This document shows positions 7,392 through 14,748 of a stretch of DNA of 50,831 bases, piece by piece (the first letter of the stretch is position 1; each line of letters opens with the position of its first letter). The notes below the pieces were generated by a model that did no database searches, had not been told where the DNA came from, and saw only the letters and a list, made by a program, of their open reading frames with translations. Origin of the DNA: a virus; the IMG/VR virus record IMGVR_UViG_3300000101_000007, positions 56,356-107,186 of that record, one strand, 5' to 3'. The translations under genes were made by a program, and so were the position numbers.

Positions 7392-8015
7392 TTAGAAGTT
7401 TACGTGAAATGTCAACGCTAATTCTCTATCAACAGAGTTGAAACTTGAATCTAGATCTTGCATCAAAGCAACCTGAATAGCTGCCTTGTCGCTTACTGGC
7501 ATAGATACACCTACTTCAGCATATGCATCTGCTCTATCAAGATTAAATAAGTCACCTTCTAGTGATGACCAATCATATCCTAGTTCTGCGTATGGAGTTA
7601 CCAATCCCGCATCAAAAGCAGCACCAAGTGCTGGACTAATTCTTAGTTCGTCTTTAGTAAATGAATCGCCTACAGTATAATGTACTTCTGGAGCAGCGTA
7701 TAAAGTAAGACGAGGTGCCTCACCTGTTACTGGATCTATTGCACCAGTTGTAAATAGTTTACCAACTGTAAAACGATAGTCATCGTTTGCACTGTCGTCG
7801 ATAAACTCAACTTGTCCGTATACCATACCAAAGTTATGCTTGATACCATAAACGTTTGCTGTGTCAGCGAAGTCGTAGTTAGCACCTGTACCTGCAGAAA
7901 CAGTAGTGTTGTCTGAAGTAAGGTTAATGTTCATACTAATATCATCGAAGTTATCAGCATGAGCTGTTGTTGCTAACGCAATAGCGAAAGCAGTGGTCAT
8001 TATTATTTTTATCAT
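7392..8015 (-). CDS. Outer-membrane beta-barrel protein
   Basis: 207 aa. A clear Sec signal peptide (IIMTTAFAIALATTAHA) is followed by alternating amphipathic strands and a C-terminal Phe (ALTFHVNF), the usual BAM recognition end of outer-membrane barrels. It resembles small porin-like or OmpW-like barrels. A phage-encoded outer-membrane protein could block receptors, alter permeability or coat the infected cell; nothing in sequence decides. The gene stands alone between a terminator and an untranslated leader with a hairpin (about 8040-8058). Confidence 0.8.
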   Translation of the reverse strand: MIKIIMTTAFAIALATTAHADNFDDISMNINLTSDNTTVSAGTGANYDFADTANVYGIKHNFGMVYGQVEFIDDSANDDYRFTVGKLFTTGAIDPVTGEAPRLTLYAAPEVHYTVGDSFTKDELRISPALGAAFDAGLVTPYAELGYDWSSLEGDLFNLDRADAYAEVGVSMPVSDKAAIQVALMQDLDSSFNSVDRELALTFHVNF

Positions 8016-8111
8016 TTTTATTATTTTCCTATAATTTTGAAGGCGCAGAGTTGCGTCCTTTTTCCAACACTGATTTTATTTAAAGAATACACAATCAAAC
8101 TTATATACTCA

Positions 8112-8693
8112 TTAAACTGTTTCAGTGCCCTTGATGTCTTTAATAAAGGTAAACTTCTCTGTTTGGCTGCTTAGATATTCAATCACTTTCTCTGGTGCTG
8201 TTTCACCATAGGGATCGCTATCAGCGCCATCACAGTTCTTGCCTGGCTCTTCGAACCATGCTTCAATTATACCGTCATTAACGACAGCCGCATAACGCCA
8301 TGAACGTTGTCCAAAACCCAAATGCCTTTTGTCAACTAGCATTCCCATCATTTGTGTAAACAGTGCATTGCCATCTGGAATGACTTTTACTCTTTCTACA
8401 CATTGGTCTTTGGCCCACTTGTTCATAACAAATGCGTCATTAACAGAAATGCAGTAAACTTCGTCTACTCCCATTTCTTTAATCTTGTTGTAATTTGTTT
8501 CAAATCCTGGTAGCTGATATGTGCTACATGTCGGAGTGAATGCTCCTGGTAAACTAAAAAGAACTACTCTCTTTCCTGCAAAGTAGTCGCTGCTGTTAAC
8601 ATCTTGCCAACGGTAAGGGTTCGACCCTTCGATTGATTCATCTCTTACTCTGGTTTTAAAAACCACGTTAGGTATCTTTACACCTTCTCTCAT
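8112..8693 (-). CDS. Peroxiredoxin (Prx5-type)
   Basis: 193 aa. KRVVLFSLPGAFTPTCST contains the Thr and peroxidatic Cys of the PxxxTxxC site at about residue 52, and the C-terminal Arg region RSWRYAAVV fits the Prx5/hybrid family. It reduces H2O2 and organic peroxides using glutaredoxin or thioredoxin; a glutaredoxin is encoded at 13194-13445. A phage peroxidase is consistent with the oxygen and iron chemistry of neighbouring genes. A -10-like TATAAT lies at 8745-8750 but the -35 is weak. Confidence 0.9.
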   Translation of the reverse strand: MREGVKIPNVVFKTRVRDESIEGSNPYRWQDVNSSDYFAGKRVVLFSLPGAFTPTCSTYQLPGFETNYNKIKEMGVDEVYCISVNDAFVMNKWAKDQCVERVKVIPDGNALFTQMMGMLVDKRHLGFGQRSWRYAAVVNDGIIEAWFEEPGKNCDGADSDPYGETAPEKVIEYLSSQTEKFTFIKDIKGTETV

Positions 8694-8782
8694 GTTTAGT
8701 TCATTCCTTTATTGTATGATTAAACTCGTATAGAATTATTTACTATTATATAGTAGGGAGTATGTTAGATCTGAGTGTATTT

Positions 8783-9070
8783 TTAATAATATGGGTTATT
8801 AAAGTTGGGGTCATCCATTCCGTCTACTGCTGTTACTTCTGGAATATAATGTTTAAGCATGTTCTCTACACCCATTTTAAGAGTTACTGTACTACTTGCA
8901 CAGCCGGAACATGATCCTTGTAGTAAAACACTTACTCGACCTGTCTTCTGATCAAAGTCTTCAAACTTAATAAAACCTCCGTGTTGTTCTACAGCAGGTT
9001 GTACCTGCTCATCAATAAGTTTATTGATTCGGCTAACTGTATCATCGTATTCTTCTTTATTCATATGCAT
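8783..9070 (-). CDS. NifU-like C-terminal domain (Nfu) Fe-S carrier
   Basis: 95 aa, essentially only the Nfu domain: IDEQVQPAVEQHGGFIKFED, then LLQGSCSGCASSTVTLKMGV with the CxxC that binds a bridging 4Fe-4S cluster between two subunits. Nfu proteins deliver clusters to client enzymes. AGGA stands 5 bases before the ATG at 9070. It starts 15 bases after the tRNA-Trp end, in the transcription unit that begins at the tmRNA promoter. Clients are not obvious, since the Rieske-type protein here has lost its cluster ligands. Confidence 0.9.
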   Translation of the reverse strand: MHMNKEEYDDTVSRINKLIDEQVQPAVEQHGGFIKFEDFDQKTGRVSVLLQGSCSGCASSTVTLKMGVENMLKHYIPEVTAVDGMDDPNFNNPYY

Positions 9071-9085
9071 ATTTATCCTAGTTAT

Positions 9086-9159
9086 TGGCAGGCGAACAAG
9101 GAATCGAACCTCAAGCTACGGTTTTGGAGACCGCCGTGTTACCACTACACCATTCACCC
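9086..9159 (-). tRNA. tRNA-Trp (CCA anticodon), encoded 3' CCA
   Basis: The minus strand folds as a cloverleaf: acceptor GGGTGAA/TTCGCCT, D stem GTGT/ACAC, anticodon stem GCGGT/ACCGT with loop CTCCAAA (anticodon CCA), T stem TGAGG/CCTTG with loop TTCGATT, discriminator G and templated CCA at 9086-9088. It lies directly between the tmRNA and the Nfu-like gene. Confidence 0.93.
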
Positions 9160-9177
9160 TTTGTCAATAAAAGTGCA

Positions 9178-9495
9178 ACTTTTCTGTTGCCAGGTAAGTT
9201 GCCAACCCCGTTACCTAGTTAACTAGGCTGCAAGAGCAAAATTATCGTTTGCGTCTATAAAGTTGCTTGATTTACGGTCATCGCCTACCGGTAACTCCAC
9301 GTTCTCTCATACATCAGTCGATCCTAGTTCGCCCCCATCATAAACACACTACTTGCAGTATCTTCCTCTGCGTAACCTCAGCATTAGAGGTAACTTAGTT
9401 TATTCGTAGCCTTGCCACTTCTAGTTCAAAGTAGTGTGCTTATGGTGGAGGCGCGGGGTACCGCCCCCCGGTCCTGTCTGTCGTTGATTGGCTTC
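9178..9495 (-). ncRNA. ssrA: Permuted two-piece tmRNA, tag ANDNFALAA
   Basis: Transcript order is acceptor piece, intervening loop, coding piece, as in alphaproteobacterial permuted ssrA. The acceptor piece (to 9443) ends with T stem CGGGG/CCCCG, strand CGCCTCC, A and templated CCA. The coding piece begins at 9336 with GGGGGCG, which pairs fully with CGCCTCC. A GCA resume codon at 9250-9252 opens the tag frame encoding ANDNFALAA, with stop TAG at 9223-9225. The intervening segment is flanked by 19-base arms that pair with G.U wobbles and extend the acceptor stem. The T loop (GGCGGTA) is atypical. The outer ends are approximate. Confidence 0.92.
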
Positions 9496-9510
9496 AACGT
9501 TACATGTATA

Positions 9511-9539
9511 TTTATACTACCATTGTAACAGTTTGTCAA
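9511..9539 (-). promoter_or_regulatory. Sigma-70 promoter for tmRNA-tRNA-nfu unit
   Basis: Minus strand TTGACA (9534-9539), 17-base spacer, TATAAA (9511-9516). The same -10 is also a perfect TATAAATA late-type motif (9509-9516), so the unit could be read early and late. Confidence 0.85.
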
Positions 9540-9552
9540 CCTTTTTTTTAAA

Positions 9553-9639
9553 TTAATTTCTACCCATGTGTTTAGGGCCAGTATCTTGCGATAACCAATC
9601 TAAAAGTTTAAACCAACGTTTGCTGATACGGATCAACAT
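9553..9639 (-). CDS. Small ORF overlapping the end of the Rieske-type gene
   Basis: 28 aa starting at an ATG inside the 3' end of the oxygenase gene, reading MLIRISKRWFKLLDWLSQDT then GPKHMGRN. Composition is protein-like (basic and aromatic, amphipathic), and the frame ends just before the tmRNA promoter. No homology can be claimed. It could be chance. Confidence 0.4.
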   Translation of the reverse strand: MLIRISKRWFKLLDWLSQDTGPKHMGRN

Positions 9640-10678
9640 CTAAGTACTTGCCCCATTCGGTATAGTAATGACGCATACCTACTTCATCATGTATAGTACC
9701 GTTCTCATGACGTCCGTGTAGTATGTTTCTACGTTCAGTACCCGGAGCCATCGAAACACCTTGTCCAGTAACACCTAGCAAGTCTTCGTGCAAGTTACGT
9801 CCAAACGGTCCCCATATAGTGTTGTGATGATCTATACGTTGCTTACGTTCTTCAGGTGTGTCTTTTAACAAGCCGTATCCTCTAAACTCTATAAGCACAC
9901 TGTTAGGACCTAGTGGAGTAACACTATCACTACGATAAGCACTTCCACGTAGGTTAAAGTTAAAGCCTGGAAACAAGTCTACCATGTACCATTGGTTGGG
10001 CGGCAGGGTAGGAAAACTTAATGCTTCTCTATCTCCTGCGCCTTCATATTCACCATAGTTTACTGTGAAACTGCTTACGTTTACATGTCCGTTATCGAAC
10101 GCAATGTTCTTACGTGCAAAGTATTCATCATTAAATCCTGTCACACGATTAAAGTAATGCATAAAGTCGTGATAGAATTCACTGTTAGTGTCGTGCCATA
10201 GTTTGTAGTTGGTTGGAATGATTGCTTTATGATAGTGAAATACTTCTAATTCTTCAGTATCAATAGCACCGGCAATACAATCAAATGCACCTGCGGTCCA
10301 TTCTTCTACATTCATCTTTGGATTAGGATCTAGTGTTACCCATACCATACCCCCGTGCTTAACCTCACAGTATAGTTCAGGCTCACTGGTTACAATAGGT
10401 GCTTTTAGTTTGCCAGAAACTTGATATTGCGAATCATATATTCTATAAGCCTTGACTCTATCACCTGCATTTACTATAAGGATATTTTGAAACGCAATTT
10501 GCGATGTTCGATAATCGCCTTCGTTTCTTATTTCACTCTTGTGGATAACAGGTACCCATACTTTAGCAAAGATATTTTTAATCTCTTGTTCGTATATTTC
10601 TTGACTAGAATATATTTCGCTACTTACTGCTTCTACTGGTGGTACTGACAACCAACTCTTGTGGTTACGTGGTGGCAT
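9608..10678 (-). CDS. Rieske-type ring-hydroxylating oxygenase alpha subunit lacking the Rieske ligands
   Basis: 356 aa from the ATG at 10678, which has GGAG 8 bases upstream. The C-terminal catalytic domain is typical: NYKLWHDTNSEFYHDFMHYF carries putative iron His ligands, then HEDLLGVTGQG for the Asp ligand, and the family tail DEVGMRHYYTEWGKY. In the N-terminal domain, where CxH and CxxH should bind the 2Fe-2S cluster, sequence passes straight from VKAYRIYDSQYQ to VSGKLKAPIV; the cluster hairpins are absent. His spacing at the iron site is HxxxH instead of the usual HxxxxH. Substrate unknown. No reductase or ferredoxin gene is adjacent. Confidence 0.75.
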   Translation of the reverse strand: MPPRNHKSWLSVPPVEAVSSEIYSSQEIYEQEIKNIFAKVWVPVIHKSEIRNEGDYRTSQIAFQNILIVNAGDRVKAYRIYDSQYQVSGKLKAPIVTSEPELYCEVKHGGMVWVTLDPNPKMNVEEWTAGAFDCIAGAIDTEELEVFHYHKAIIPTNYKLWHDTNSEFYHDFMHYFNRVTGFNDEYFARKNIAFDNGHVNVSSFTVNYGEYEGAGDREALSFPTLPPNQWYMVDLFPGFNFNLRGSAYRSDSVTPLGPNSVLIEFRGYGLLKDTPEERKQRIDHHNTIWGPFGRNLHEDLLGVTGQGVSMAPGTERRNILHGRHENGTIHDEVGMRHYYTEWGKYLDVDPYQQTLV

Positions 10679-10785
10679 AAACATTTCTCCATTTATATAT
10701 AATAACATATACACACTGTTATTTAATATATAATAGCATATAAAATGAAGAAAGTCTAATTGATTGTTCCTATGAGGTAATAGTC

Positions 10786-10813
10786 AAAAGAAAAGGCCCC
10801 GAAAGGCCTTTCC
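10786..10813 (-). terminator. Rho-independent terminator after cold-shock gene
   Basis: Minus strand stem AAAGGCC / GGCCTTT with short loop, then TTCTTTT. It lies 16 bases after the cold-shock gene stop. Confidence 0.88.
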
Positions 10814-10828
10814 TTAAATATTCAAAAC

Positions 10829-11032
10829 TTATGAAGGTCGAATATCTGATGCTTGTGGACCTTTAGGTCCTTCTGCCATTTCGTAAGTAACTACTTGGTT
10901 CTCGTTAAGAGACTTGTAGCCGTCACCTGAAATAGCTGAGAAATGAGCGAATACATCTTTTCCGCCATCGTCTGGAGTAATAAAGCCAAAACCTTTGTCT
11001 GCATTAAACCATTTTACTTTTCCTGTTGCCAT
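10829..11032 (-). CDS. Cold-shock domain protein
   Basis: 67 aa from the ATG at 11032. RNP1 ([12 protein letters not shown]) and RNP2 (DVFAHFSAI) are intact, and the length is that of CspA-family proteins. These bind single-stranded nucleic acid and melt RNA structure. A longer upstream reading frame overlaps the 11053-11370 gene and is not needed. It is followed by its own terminator. Confidence 0.93.
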   Translation of the reverse strand: MATGKVKWFNADKGFGFITPDDGGKDVFAHFSAISGDGYKSLNENQVVTYEMAEGPKGPQASDIRPS

Positions 11033-11052
11033 TTTTATTTCCTTAGTTATTA

Positions 11053-11370
11053 TTATGCCGCCTGTCTTTCTACTTCTTTGTCTTTCACGACATGGGTAGC
11101 CGACTTCTTGCCTGTTTCCGGTCGGATAGGCTCCAACCATGAGTCCGCTATGTATGCTTTAGGTGAATCTCCAAACTGATTTTTCAATCCAGTTGCTTCA
11201 ATCCACCAGTAATGATCTGTCACAGGACACATGCATGAGACACCTCTAAAATCAAAGGTATCATTCTGCTTGTACTTTCCAATGTATTCTTTAACAAGGA
11301 CAATTTTGCCGATATTTTCAGGTCTTACTGAATGTACCACTTTTGCTAAATCACCTTGTTCACACTTCAT
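11053..11370 (-). CDS. Conserved phage hypothetical protein
   Basis: 105 aa. An SH3-like beta pattern with [21 protein letters not shown] opens the protein, and [16 protein letters not shown] and SWLEPIRP follow. Two Cys and a His could bind metal, but no known motif fits. It lies 20 bases upstream of the cold-shock gene and 1 base after the DUF454 gene, so all three appear co-transcribed. Confidence 0.65.
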   Translation of the reverse strand: MKCEQGDLAKVVHSVRPENIGKIVLVKEYIGKYKQNDTFDFRGVSCMCPVTDHYWWIEATGLKNQFGDSPKAYIADSWLEPIRPETGKKSATHVVKDKEVERQAA

Positions 11371-11371
11371 A

Positions 11372-11791
11372 TTACTTTAACCAAGCTACTCGCTTTCCTT
11401 CTTTAACACGTCGAGCGTGTTCCTCTTCTGAGCCAGGATATCGCCAAGCCCAGATTGCTACTAGCACCATTGCACCACCACTCCACATAATTGCTTTCAG
11501 ATTCTCTGTAGCAAACCATGTAAAGATAATAGTTGATGCCATTACCAATACCATTAAGTATTTCCCCTTTGTAGGGAAAACACGTTTTTTGTTCCAATTT
11601 GTTAAAAACTTGCCAAACCATGGATGGTTGTATAACCATTTTTCCATTCTTGGCGAACTCTTAGCAAAGGCCCATGCAGCAATCACTAAAAAGATGCTGA
11701 ATGGAATACCGGGCGTTACTATTCCAATGTAGGCTAAACCTACACATAGAAACCCTATGCCCATGTATATATATTTTTTAATTTGATTCAT
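11372..11791 (-). CDS. DUF454 (YbaN-like) inner-membrane protein
   Basis: 139 aa with about four hydrophobic helices. The family signature is clear: LAYIGIVTPGIPFSIFLVIA, AWAFAKSSPRMEKWLYNHPW and a second hairpin around VLVMASTIIFTWF. Function of DUF454 is unknown; in bacteria it is a small polytopic inner-membrane protein. It is first in an operon under a perfect sigma-70 promoter (11812-11840). Confidence 0.85.
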   Translation of the reverse strand: MNQIKKYIYMGIGFLCVGLAYIGIVTPGIPFSIFLVIAAWAFAKSSPRMEKWLYNHPWFGKFLTNWNKKRVFPTKGKYLMVLVMASTIIFTWFATENLKAIMWSGGAMVLVAIWAWRYPGSEEEHARRVKEGKRVAWLK

Positions 11792-11811
11792 TTATGTACC
11801 GCCTTTGTTAT

Positions 11812-11840
11812 ATTATATAGTATGCTATGCTTTTTGTCAA
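11812..11840 (-). promoter_or_regulatory. Perfect sigma-70 promoter for DUF454-csp operon
   Basis: Minus strand TTGACA (11835-11840), 17-base spacer, TATAAT (11812-11817). It abuts the stop codon of the upstream spike gene. Confidence 0.85.
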
Positions 11841-12878
11841 CTACGATCTGACTGGGCGGAAAATACCAGATATTCTTCCATTACTTGATCTCCAACCACC
11901 TCTCCAGCTATTTGTAATCGAACCACCTGAGGGATTGTTGTTAGTTGTACTAGCTTTATCACTTTGGTTGCCGCCGACAAAAGTATATACACCTGGCGAC
12001 GGAACAGTGTATATAAAGTTAACGTGACTGTAGTTCCAAACTACAATGTCACCTGGTTGACCATCTGATAGTGGTACAGAAACACCACCATATAAACTTG
12101 TTTTATCTCTAAAGTCATATGCTCTAGCACTTTGCATATATTTGTAACCTGTTCTTTTTAATACCCAATTACAGAATCCTGCACACCAAGGTGTTTGATC
12201 TGTTTTCCAATATGATGTATCTGGAAAACCTAATTCTTTCCATATACCTATAATATTTCCGTTACTAGGATCAACAGTTTCGTCCCATGCATTGGTTGCT
12301 GCTTCGTCTAGTAGTTGAGTTAAGAATCCTGGAATACCATCTGCTGCTGCTGTTGAATTGGCAGCACTTGCATCAACTAAGGCTTGTTCGTTTGTTCCTA
12401 AGTCGTCAACACCTGCTGCTGGAGCGCCTTCATACTTTTGTGGTACTTGGTTCTCTGCAATGGTGCCGTCAGCTTGTCCACCACCAGTTGCTCCTACATC
12501 GGGAGGATTTGATATTGCTTCTTGGATTGCTGTATTGATTGCTGCCGCTGCCGCAGGTGAAATTATAATCGGAGGTACATATCCTTCGTTTGCCCACACA
12601 TTGTTTGAGCCAGATGCTGCCGCATTAGCTACCCAACTTCCATGTCCACCAGTTGCATCGTCCTTACGATGAACAGGAATATTGTTAATCCAAACACTTA
12701 ATGAACCGCCTGTTGCAGGGTCACCACATTTGGTAGTATCGCCTATGCGTACAGTGTTTTCGTTATTAGTAAACACATCTGGAGAACCAACTGTGTATGC
12801 TTCTTGATGAAATGGGTTTGGTGTAGGACTTGCATGTCCTTTGTGTTTATCTACGTTTGTTCTTACTACTTCTGGCAT
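11841..12878 (-). CDS. PAAR-like spike-tip protein fused to a CHAP/NlpC-type peptidase domain
   Basis: 345 aa. Residues 1-100 are PAAR-like: glycine, His and Asp rich with VGSPDVFTNNENTVRIGDTT and VWINNIPVHRKDDATGGHGS. A low-complexity Ala/Gly linker follows (about 105-190). Residues 215-345 resemble a papain-fold CHAP domain, with TPWCAGFCNWVLKRTGY holding the nucleophile Cys and DGQPGDIVVWNYSHVNFI holding the His. The likely role is a central tail-spike tip that also cuts peptidoglycan cross-links during entry. It replaces the separate spike and lysozyme arrangement of T4. Confidence 0.8.
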   Translation of the reverse strand: MPEVVRTNVDKHKGHASPTPNPFHQEAYTVGSPDVFTNNENTVRIGDTTKCGDPATGGSLSVWINNIPVHRKDDATGGHGSWVANAAASGSNNVWANEGYVPPIIISPAAAAAINTAIQEAISNPPDVGATGGGQADGTIAENQVPQKYEGAPAAGVDDLGTNEQALVDASAANSTAAADGIPGFLTQLLDEAATNAWDETVDPSNGNIIGIWKELGFPDTSYWKTDQTPWCAGFCNWVLKRTGYKYMQSARAYDFRDKTSLYGGVSVPLSDGQPGDIVVWNYSHVNFIYTVPSPGVYTFVGGNQSDKASTTNNNPSGGSITNSWRGGWRSSNGRISGIFRPVRS

Positions 12879-12890
12879 ACTAGTACTTAT

Positions 12891-13184
12891 CTATTTTGCT
12901 AGTGCAATACCTGTGGTAGTTTCAGTATACTGTTTGCTGATGTTATCTTCTGTTTTAGCAACACAACTTACTGCGTTTGCTTTAAGCATAAATTTGCCAG
13001 CTGGTGATACGCTAAACATAAATGGTGCAAGACCTAATCCTTTTTGCTGTGCAATAAGAACCATTGGCTTGTGCAATGCATAGTGTGTATCAGTTTCTTC
13101 TTCTAAACGTCCTACAATTTCTTCGCCTGACGCAAGTTTAAAGGAGACATTATCGCCTACTTTGTATGGGGTATCAATTAACAT
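12891..13184 (-). CDS. Conserved small phage protein, Sm-like fold suspected
   Basis: 97 aa. KVGDNVSFKLASGEEIVGRL and HYALHKPMVLIAQQ form a short beta-barrel pattern like Sm/LSM-type proteins of cyanophages; GLAPFMFSVSPAGKFML follows. No catalytic residues. It sits 12 bases upstream of the spike gene and 9 bases downstream of glutaredoxin, in the nrd operon direction. Confidence 0.65.
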   Translation of the reverse strand: MLIDTPYKVGDNVSFKLASGEEIVGRLEEETDTHYALHKPMVLIAQQKGLGLAPFMFSVSPAGKFMLKANAVSCVAKTEDNISKQYTETTTGIALAK

Positions 13185-13193
13185 ATTATTATC

Positions 13194-13445
13194 CTAAAGT
13201 GTGTGTCCAGTACCGTTATAACCTGTGTCTTCAACGTATTTGAGTAATTCGTTGTATCCACCGATCTTTTCTCCACGTACTGTAATTTGTGGGAATGTTC
13301 GTGCTGTTGGGAACTGTTCAAAAAGTTGCTCACGAGTAAAGTCAACGTCTAATTGTTTATAGACAAATTCAAATTGATTCGTTTCGCAAAACTTCTTAGC
13401 CCTGTCACAGAACGTACAAGCTGGTTTTCCGTATATTTCTATCAT
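13194..13445 (-). CDS. Glutaredoxin
   Basis: 83 aa, a complete GrxC-type glutaredoxin: CTFC active site at residues 10-13, the TFPQI cis-Pro loop (ARTFPQITV) and IGGYNELLKY for glutathione binding. It recycles the C-terminal disulfide of NrdA and may also serve the peroxiredoxin. It lies just downstream of nrdA-nrdB, the usual T4-like neighbourhood. Confidence 0.95.
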   Translation of the reverse strand: MIEIYGKPACTFCDRAKKFCETNQFEFVYKQLDVDFTREQLFEQFPTARTFPQITVRGEKIGGYNELLKYVEDTGYNGTGHTL

Positions 13446-13448
13446 GTG

Positions 13449-13616
13449 TTATCCTACGTAAATTGTTTCTTTCTTTTTATTAGTTACCTTAACCATGATA
13501 GCACCAGCGTTCTTCTTGGATATGGCCGCATTGACAGCAGTGGCTTCAGTACCGTATGTACCGTACGTTGTCCACGCTTCGAATGGGGAATGTCTTCTAA
13601 ATTGAACTCTGAACAT
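13449..13616 (-). CDS. Small conserved-looking phage protein
   Basis: 55 aa from the ATG at 13616. It starts MFRVQFRRHSPFEAWTTYGT and is followed by an alternating beta/alpha pattern ending in KKKETIYVG. It fills exactly the space between nrdB and the glutaredoxin gene on the same strand, with short gaps on both sides, which supports coding. Function unknown. Confidence 0.7.
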   Translation of the reverse strand: MFRVQFRRHSPFEAWTTYGTYGTEATAVNAAISKKNAGAIMVKVTNKKKETIYVG

Positions 13617-13628
13617 ACTATTACTTAT

Positions 13629-14732
13629 CTAAAGTTGGAAACCTTCGAATGTATTTTCATCAACATCTTGCTTAACTCCGCCGATAATATAACTTTCGAT
13701 TTCAGTTTCCTGTGGTGCAACTTGTAAGCCTGAGCTAGATAGCCAGTGTTGTGTCCAAGGTAAAGGATTTGTTGTTAACGGGCGATCAAATATTGGATCC
13801 ATGCCTAATGCTTTAAGTCTTTTGTTAGCAATAAACTCTACATATGCATGTAACAAGTTTGCATTAAGTCCTATGATAGAACCTTTTTCAAACAAGTAGT
13901 CTGCCCATTTCTTTTCTTCCTCAACACAAGTACGCCATAGTTCATAAGATTCTTCTTTGCATTCTTTTGCAATCTTAACAAAGTCTGGATCATCGTCACC
14001 TTTGGCCCAATGCTTAAGAATATGTGTTGATAAGTTTAAGTGCGTTGCTTCGTCACGTGCAATTAATGAAATAATCTTTGCAGAACCTTCCATCTTCTTT
14101 AGCTCGCCAAATGCAAACGTACATGCAAATGAAACATAAAAACGTAAACCTTCTAAAATGTTTACAGTCATCATTGCTTTGTACAATTGCTTTTTAACTT
14201 CGTACATGTTACCTTTACCTTTGTACATGTAGTCTGTTACAATATTATGAAACTTATCGTATTCTGCGGATACACTTTCTGCTCTTGCAATAATTTGCTC
14301 ATCATCTAAAATAGTATCAAACACTTCTGCTGGATCAGCATATACATTTTTTACAATGTGTGTGTAAGAACGACTATGGATAGTTTCTTGGAAGTCCCAT
14401 GCTACAATACAACTTTCTAATTCTGGATTAGAACAGTATGGTAAGAACATAAGACAAGGTCCACGTCCTTGTACACTATCAAGTAGGGTTTGATATTTTA
14501 AGTTTGATGTAAAGATATGTTTCTGTGCATCTGTAAATTCTGCATAGTCACCTCTATCTTTCTGTAAGGAGACTTCTTCAGGTCTCCAAAAATAACCTAA
14601 CATAGTCTGGTTAAGTTTGTCATACTCCGGATAACGAAATACGTCATAACGTTGAGTGTTTTGATCTTCTCCAAAGAACATATACTGCTTTGTGAAGTCT
14701 ACCTTATTACGATTAAAAACTGTTTTGCTCAC
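13629..14732 (-). CDS. nrdB: Class Ia ribonucleotide reductase, beta subunit
   Basis: 367 aa from GTG at 14732, with GAGG 11 bases upstream. A TTG at 14783 inside nrdA is an unlikely alternative, since homology to NrdB begins at the GTG. Diiron and radical residues are visible: LDSVQGRGP (Asp), FQETIHSRSYTHI (ExxH plus the radical Tyr), FAFGEL and IARDEATHL. The C-terminus ENTFEGFQL is the tail that docks on NrdA. It generates the tyrosyl radical needed for dNTP synthesis. It follows nrdA directly. Confidence 0.95.
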   Translation of the reverse strand: MSKTVFNRNKVDFTKQYMFFGEDQNTQRYDVFRYPEYDKLNQTMLGYFWRPEEVSLQKDRGDYAEFTDAQKHIFTSNLKYQTLLDSVQGRGPCLMFLPYCSNPELESCIVAWDFQETIHSRSYTHIVKNVYADPAEVFDTILDDEQIIARAESVSAEYDKFHNIVTDYMYKGKGNMYEVKKQLYKAMMTVNILEGLRFYVSFACTFAFGELKKMEGSAKIISLIARDEATHLNLSTHILKHWAKGDDDPDFVKIAKECKEESYELWRTCVEEEKKWADYLFEKGSIIGLNANLLHAYVEFIANKRLKALGMDPIFDRPLTTNPLPWTQHWLSSSGLQVAPQETEIESYIIGGVKQDVDENTFEGFQL

Positions 14733-14748
14733 TGTGTGTGTTTCCTCT

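Noticed and set aside
8615-8629. AAGGGTTCGACCCTT looks like a tRNA T arm.
   Set aside because: It lies inside the peroxiredoxin coding sequence and no acceptor or anticodon arm can be drawn around it.
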